The translations under genes were made by a program, and so were the position numbers. Shown piece after piece: positions 5,853-9,606 of a stretch of 9,606 bases of DNA. The notes beneath the pieces were generated by a model that was not told the origin of the DNA, ran no database searches, and worked only from the letters and a program-made list of their open reading frames with translations. Positions within the stretch are counted from its first letter, which is position 1, and every line of letters begins with the position of its first letter. The stretch comes from Terriglobales bacterium (GTDB taxonomy: Bacteria > Acidobacteriota > Terriglobia > Terriglobales > Gp1-AA117), in assembly GCA_030150795.1 (NCBI GenBank), contig JASLFF010000276.1, positions 1 to 9,606 of the forward strand. The letters run 5' to 3'.

Positions 5853-7341
5853 CCAGAACACTGCGGCAGCTACAGCTTCAACCGCGCCCCAGGAACAGTC
5901 TTCCGGCCCGGGGCTGCTTGATCAAATCGTTCAGGAAGGGCGTTTTACGCGTGACACGGCCACGCGGGAGCGCGGCAAAGACCTGATCAAAGAGTTCGTC
6001 GCCCAAATCCTGCAGGGACAGATGGCGGTTTCAAAAGACACAGAGACCACGATCAGCGCCCGAATTGCCCAGATAGACAAACTGATTTCCGCCCAGTTGA
6101 ATGAGATTCTTCATCACCCCCAATTCCAGAAGATTGAATCGACCTGGCGCGGGCTGAAGTATCTTCTTGACCAGAGCGAAACCAGTGACATGCTGAAAAT
6201 CAAGATCCTCAATTGCACAAAAAAAGAGGTGCATCGCGATCTTGAACTGGCTTCAGAATTTGACCAGAGCTCGCTCTTCAAGAAAATCTATGAAGAAGAA
6301 TTCGGCGTGTTCGGCGGCGCACCTTTTGGCGCACTGATTGGCGACTACGAATTTGGGCGCGGTCCCGAGGACATGGACCTGCTTGAAAGGGTGTCCCAAG
6401 TTGCAGCGGCAGCGCATGCGCCGTTCATTTCCGCGGCCTCGCCTGAGTTGCTCAATTTAGACAGCTTCACGAACATCAGCGGCGTTCGCGACGTGGGCAA
6501 GATCTTTGATTCCACGGAATATGCCAAGTGGAAGTCGTTTCGCCAGTCAGACGATTCCCGTTACGTAGGCCTGGTAATGCCGCACGTGCTCATGCGGCTT
6601 CCGTACGGTAATGCAACCAAGAAAGTAGAAGCCTTCAATTACGAAGAGGACGTTACCGGAGTTGACCATCACAAATATCTTTGGGGCAACGCCGCATTCG
6701 CGCTTGGCGCCAGGCTGACAACTGCATTCGCCAAGTACGGCTGGTGCGCTGCGATTCGCGGTGTCGAGGGAGGAGGACTGGTGGAAGGCCTGCCGGCCCA
6801 TACTTTCCGCACTGATGAGGGAGACATCGCGCTGAAATGCCCCACGGAAATTGCCATCACGGACCGCAGGGAAAAGGAAATGGCGGATCATGGATTGATT
6901 CCGCTGGTGCACTGCAAGAATACGGATTATGCGGCGTTTTTCAGCGTGCAGTCCTGCAACAGGCCCAAGGCCTATGACAAGGACGCGGCCAACGCCAATG
7001 CGCGACTTTCCGCGCAGTTGCCTTATATCCTGGCCATGTCGCGGTTCGCGCATTATATGAAGGCCATGATGCGCGACAAGATCGGCAGCTTCATGTCGCG
7101 GTCGGATTGCCAACGCTTCTTGAACCTGTGGATCTCCAACTATGTTTGCGCTGATGACAACGCTACACAGTCAGTGAAAGCTCAGTTGCCTCTACGCGAG
7201 GCTAACATTGAAGTTGCCGAGATGCCCGGTAAACCCGGAGTTTATCGTGCAACCGCTTTTCTCAGGCCCCATTTTCAGCTCGATGAGCTTTCGGTTTCGT
7301 TGCGACTTGTGGCTGAATTGCCCGCTCCTGCCCAGAAATAG
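5845..7341 (+). CDS. tssC: T6SS contractile sheath large subunit TssC (VipB)
   Basis: TssC is the large sheath subunit and intertwines with TssB around the Hcp tube. At 498 residues it is of normal length and appears intact. Typical blocks are LLDQIVQEGRFTRDTATRER (about 24-43), a central stretch with FGVFGGAPFGALIGDYEFG, RGVEGGGLVEGLPAHTF (from about 305), and the C-terminal handshake region ending HFQLDELSVSLRLVAELP. The ATG at 5845 lies within the end of tssB. Its ribosome binding site AAGGAGG (5832-5838) is encoded by tssB codons with a 6-nt spacer. This is one of the most conserved T6SS proteins, and its sequence would be the best single marker for placing the system phylogenetically. 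Confidence 0.97.
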   Translation: MANQNTAAATASTAPQEQSSGPGLLDQIVQEGRFTRDTATRERGKDLIKEFVAQILQGQMAVSKDTETTISARIAQIDKLISAQLNEILHHPQFQKIESTWRGLKYLLDQSETSDMLKIKILNCTKKEVHRDLELASEFDQSSLFKKIYEEEFGVFGGAPFGALIGDYEFGRGPEDMDLLERVSQVAAAAHAPFISAASPELLNLDSFTNISGVRDVGKIFDSTEYAKWKSFRQSDDSRYVGLVMPHVLMRLPYGNATKKVEAFNYEEDVTGVDHHKYLWGNAAFALGARLTTAFAKYGWCAAIRGVEGGGLVEGLPAHTFRTDEGDIALKCPTEIAITDRREKEMADHGLIPLVHCKNTDYAAFFSVQSCNRPKAYDKDAANANARLSAQLPYILAMSRFAHYMKAMMRDKIGSFMSRSDCQRFLNLWISNYVCADDNATQSVKAQLPLREANIEVAEMPGKPGVYRATAFLRPHFQLDELSVSLRLVAELPAPAQK

Positions 7342-7384
7342 CAGGTGCGAGGCAGTGGCTCTTCGCCAATGAAGTACAGACCCC

Positions 7385-7413
7385 AGTGTTGTTAGGCCCC
7401 AGCAATGCTTTTT
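7385..7413 (+). terminator. Weak hairpin plus T-run between tssC and hcp, possible attenuator
   Basis: AGTGTTGTT (7385-7393) can pair with AGCAATGCT (7401-7409) around a 7-nt loop, using three G-U wobbles, and is followed by T residues to 7413. The stem is weak for a full terminator. It might trim read-through from tssBC or mark an RNA-processing site that sets hcp expression apart. The rest of the 126-bp gap shows no clear promoter. Confidence 0.3.
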
Positions 7414-7452
7414 GCGCCTTCCAGGTGCAAATGCCCTATTTGAAAAAACTGT

Positions 7453-7460
7453 AAGGAGGA
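7453..7460 (+). promoter_or_regulatory. Strong ribosome binding site of hcp
   Basis: AAGGAGGA stands 7 nt before the hcp ATG and is near-perfectly complementary to the 16S rRNA 3' end. It is the strongest such site in the window, which fits the large amounts of Hcp needed for tail tubes. Confidence 0.75.
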
Positions 7461-7467
7461 AGTCTCT

Positions 7468-7977
7468 ATGGCTGGTGTAGGAATTGCGCCCGGCGGCGCA
7501 GTGGATTATTTTCTGAAGCTTGAGTCCGTTGACGGTGAAAGCCAGGACTCTAAACACAAGAACGAAATTGAACTCCTGTCGTGGTCGTTTGGCGCCACTC
7601 AGGGTGGCACCATGGCCATTGGCGGTGGCGGCGGCGCGGGCAAAGTTCAGATGAACGACTTCCATATCGTAAAGCAGGTATGCAAGGCAAGCCCTAAGCT
7701 CCTGTTGGCTTGCGCCAATGGCGAGCACATCCCAAAAGCGATTCTTGTAGCCCGCAAGGCGGGAAAAGAACAACAGGAATACTTGAAAATCACGCTGACA
7801 GACGTGCTGGTTTCGAGCTACCACACCTCCGGCAGCGGCCAGAGCGGTCTACCGGTTGACGAAATCTCACTCAACTTCGGCAAGATCGAAGTTGAATACA
7901 AGGAACAGAAACCGGACGGCAGCCTGGGCGGAATCATCAAGACCGGCTACGACCTGAAACAAAACAAGGCAGCGTAA
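7468..7977 (+). CDS. hcp: T6SS tail-tube protein Hcp (TssD)
   Basis: Hcp forms hexameric rings that stack into the inner tube, and it is expelled with VgrG into target cells. It can also carry small effectors in its lumen. The product is 169 residues and single-domain. It shows YFLKLESVDGESQDSKHKNE (14-33), the conserved LLSWSFG, a glycine-rich loop leading to GAGKVQMNDFHIVK, and the C-terminal VEYKEQKPDGSLGG. There is no C-terminal toxin extension. It follows tssC after 126 bp and is 6 bp before tagJ. The separate leader and strong ribosome binding site suggest higher output than the sheath genes. Confidence 0.96.
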   Translation: MAGVGIAPGGAVDYFLKLESVDGESQDSKHKNEIELLSWSFGATQGGTMAIGGGGGAGKVQMNDFHIVKQVCKASPKLLLACANGEHIPKAILVARKAGKEQQEYLKITLTDVLVSSYHTSGSGQSGLPVDEISLNFGKIEVEYKEQKPDGSLGGIIKTGYDLKQNKAA

Positions 7978-7983
7978 TTTCCC

Positions 7984-8709
7984 GTGAACGCAACTGAGCT
8001 TTTCCAATCCGGGAAGCTGCAGGAAGCTATCCGGGCGCTTGGCGACGAAGTGCGCAATTCTCCGCTTGACGCCAGGCGCCGGACCTTCTTGTTTGAGCTC
8101 TTGTGCTTTGCCGGTGAATATGATCGCGCGGAAAAGCACCTGGATATTCTGGGTGACGCCAATCCTGGCGCCCGGATGGGAACGCTCCTTTATCGTTCCG
8201 CCATCCATGCGGAAAGGACCCGGCAAAAGATGTTCGCCGAGCGTAGTTATCCCGCGGCCAAAACGGAAGTGGCAGCCTCGGGAACCAGGAACGACTCCTT
8301 TATCGGAAGCTTTGCCGACGCAGATGAGCGGATTCAAGGTTCGCTGGAAGTGTTTGTGGCCGGCAGCTACACCTGGATCAGTGTGGAGCACATTGCGTCC
8401 ATTGAAGTGCCCAAGCCTAGACGTTTGCGTGATCTGCTGTGGACTCCAGCCATTGTTACCACCGCGCCCTCATACAGCGCTATGGAACTGGGGGAAGTTC
8501 TATTACCGGTGATTGCACCACTCTCCTTCAGGCACCCCGATGAGACGGTGCGACTGGGAAGAAGCACGGTTTGGGAAGCGACTGGATCAGGCTATGTTCC
8601 CTTCGGGCAGAAGACGTTTCTCATTGACGGCCAGGAAGTTCCCATTCTGGAGCTGGGAAAAATCGTACTTTCGGCTGCAGTAGGAGAGGGCCGTGCGGTA
8701 TCTGCGTGA
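7984..8709 (+). CDS. tagJ: T6SS accessory protein TagJ/ImpE (HsiE1-like)
   Basis: TagJ proteins bind the TssB N-terminus and are thought to tune sheath assembly or ClpV-driven recycling. The N-terminal half has two TPR-like helices (ELFQSGKLQEAIRALGDEV, and FLFELLCFAGEYDRAEKHLD with LGD after it), the ImpE signature. The C-terminal half has FADADERIQGSLEVFVAGSY, IEVPKPRRLRDLLWTPA and a final QKTFLIDGQEVPILEL, also typical. At 241 residues it looks shorter than the ~270 I expect, with the central segment reduced. The GTG at 7984 is the only start that keeps the conserved N-terminus. It has no good ribosome binding site and lies 6 bp after the hcp stop, so coupling to hcp translation is likely. 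The 3' end overlaps tssA by 17 bp. tagJ is absent from many T6SS clusters, so its presence narrows the subtype. Confidence 0.88.
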   Translation: MNATELFQSGKLQEAIRALGDEVRNSPLDARRRTFLFELLCFAGEYDRAEKHLDILGDANPGARMGTLLYRSAIHAERTRQKMFAERSYPAAKTEVAASGTRNDSFIGSFADADERIQGSLEVFVAGSYTWISVEHIASIEVPKPRRLRDLLWTPAIVTTAPSYSAMELGEVLLPVIAPLSFRHPDETVRLGRSTVWEATGSGYVPFGQKTFLIDGQEVPILELGKIVLSAAVGEGRAVSA

Positions 8710-9606
8710 GGACCTGCTGAATCCCCTGCCCGATTCCAATCCCAGGGGTGAAAATCTTCGCTACGCTTCTGTTTACGACAAGATTAAGGAAGCCCGGCAG
8801 GAAGATGAAGACGATTCGCCTCAGGGCGAATGGCAGCGTCAGAGAAAGAAAGCGGATTTACCAGCCGTTCTTAAGCTCGCCGGCGACGTGCTTGCCACCA
8901 AGAGCAAAGATCTGCAGGTTGCTGCGTGGCTCTGTGAAGCATTACTACGGCGTGAGGGTTTCGCGGCACTTCCCCAGTGCATCTTTCTTATTCACGAACT
9001 TCAATTGCGCTTCTGGGACATTCTCTACCCTGAGATGGATGACGGAAGTCCGGAGTTTCGAGCCACGCCACAGGAATGGTTCTCCGGCCGCTGCGATTAT
9101 CTGTTGCGCAGAGTTCCCATTGCCGGCAAGAACTTTGATTGGCTCAAATACAAAGAATCGCGAACCATCCCGTACGAAAATGATCTGCGAGATGAGAAAG
9201 ACAAGGCGCGACGTGAAGAAGCCGTCACGGAACAGAGACCACTCCCTGAAGAATTCGACTCCGCTTTTAACAGTACGCCCAAGAGTTTCTATGTAGCGGC
9301 GTGCGTTGATCTTGAGGCGGCGACGGAAGCGCTGGCATCCCTGGAAGCCTTCTGCGATGAAAAGTACGGCAATGTGGCCCCAAATTTTGGAAAGGTTCGC
9401 AACGTTCTCAGCGAACTCAAGCAGGGGCTCGAAGGCCTTTTGAAGAAGAAAAGAGAGCTGGAGCCAGATCCGGCGCTTCCCGGAGTGGCTGAGATCGAGA
9501 GTAATCTGGCAGAGACCACCGAGCCGCAACAACAAGAATCTGCGCAGCCGATAACCGAAACTCCAAAATCGAGCGATCCCGAAGAGATCTTTGCCATTAT
9601 TGGCCG
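8693..9606 (+). CDS. tssA: T6SS assembly protein TssA (ImpA N-terminal domain), partial at right edge
   Basis: TssA proteins prime tail assembly at the baseplate and, in long forms, cap the growing sheath. An uninterrupted frame from GTG at 8693 to the window end gives 304 residues. The ImpA N-terminal domain spans about 10-130: NPRGENLRYASVYDKIKEAR, GEW, then KSKDLQVAAWLCEALLRREG and LRFWDILYPEMDDG. A helical region follows (LEAATEALASLEAFCDEKYG and after), and then a Pro/Glu/Gln-rich linker from about 260. The start is supported by AGGAG (8682-8686) 6 nt upstream, inside tagJ. No ATG occurs near the start, so an ATG-only search would miss this gene. The C-terminal domain, which decides the TssA class, lies outside the window. 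Confidence 0.92.
   Translation, partial: MRYLREDLLNPLPDSNPRGENLRYASVYDKIKEARQEDEDDSPQGEWQRQRKKADLPAVLKLAGDVLATKSKDLQVAAWLCEALLRREGFAALPQCIFLIHELQLRFWDILYPEMDDGSPEFRATPQEWFSGRCDYLLRRVPIAGKNFDWLKYKESRTIPYENDLRDEKDKARREEAVTEQRPLPEEFDSAFNSTPKSFYVAACVDLEAATEALASLEAFCDEKYGNVAPNFGKVRNVLSELKQGLEGLLKKKRELEPDPALPGVAEIESNLAETTEPQQQESAQPITETPKSSDPEEIFAIIG

Noticed and set aside
6547..7113. 188-codon open frame on the minus strand inside tssC
   Set aside because: tssC is certain from its conserved blocks. The antisense frame shows no family features.
8748..9296. 182-codon plus-strand frame starting at a GTG within tssA
   Set aside because: The product is Arg/Ser/Thr-rich with no domain, while the other frame gives clear ImpA-domain sequence across the same stretch.
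8945..9535. 196-codon minus-strand frame opposite tssA
   Set aside because: It covers the coding region of tssA and has no recognisable features.
1..9606. Mobile elements, CRISPR arrays, tRNA or rRNA genes
   Set aside because: I saw no transposase or integrase sequence, no regular spaced repeats and no tRNA-like or rRNA-like stretch. Nearly all of the window is accounted for by T6SS genes.

Overview
This window is most of the core of a type VI secretion system (T6SS) gene cluster. It runs from a partial tssL on the minus strand to a partial tssA on the plus strand. Base composition is moderate, genes are tightly packed with GTG starts used freely, and one protein carries repeated 'GEFT-x-LF' peptides of a kind I associate from memory with Acidobacteriota. 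A soil-type acidobacterium is my best guess for the host. That guess is inference, and there is no RNA gene here to anchor taxonomy.

Left block (1-1650, minus strand): tssK copy 1 followed at once by the start of tssL (DotU/IcmH family), reading out of the window. A near-consensus sigma-70 promoter (TTGACA, 17 bp, TACGAT) lies upstream of tssK1 at 1740-1768. Middle block (1871-3460, plus strand): a two-gene cassette. The first gene encodes a long, apparently disordered Pro/Ser/Gln-rich protein with five GEFT-type motifs and a single C-terminal membrane anchor. The second, 9 bp later, encodes a small protein that resembles a circularly permuted papain-like hydrolase (His 18, Cys 107) and is a candidate T6SS effector. 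No obvious immunity gene sits beside it. Next (3484-4854, minus strand) is a second, clearly divergent tssK paralogue, convergent with the cassette.

After a 467-bp gene-free control region, the right block (5322-9606+, plus strand) is an operon: tssB and tssC (contractile sheath, overlapping by 8 bp), hcp (tail tube, with its own strong ribosome binding site after a 126-bp gap), tagJ/impE (sheath accessory protein), and tssA (17 bp overlap with tagJ). TssB/TssC form the sheath, Hcp the tube, TssA the assembly cap, TssK the adaptor between baseplate and membrane complex, and TssL an inner-membrane anchor. TssM, TssJ, TssE, TssF, TssG, VgrG and ClpV are not in the window.

The least ordinary parts are the two tssK genes bracketing the GEFT-motif/hydrolase cassette, the multi-copy GEFT motif in a tail-anchored protein, and the palindromes in the control regions.
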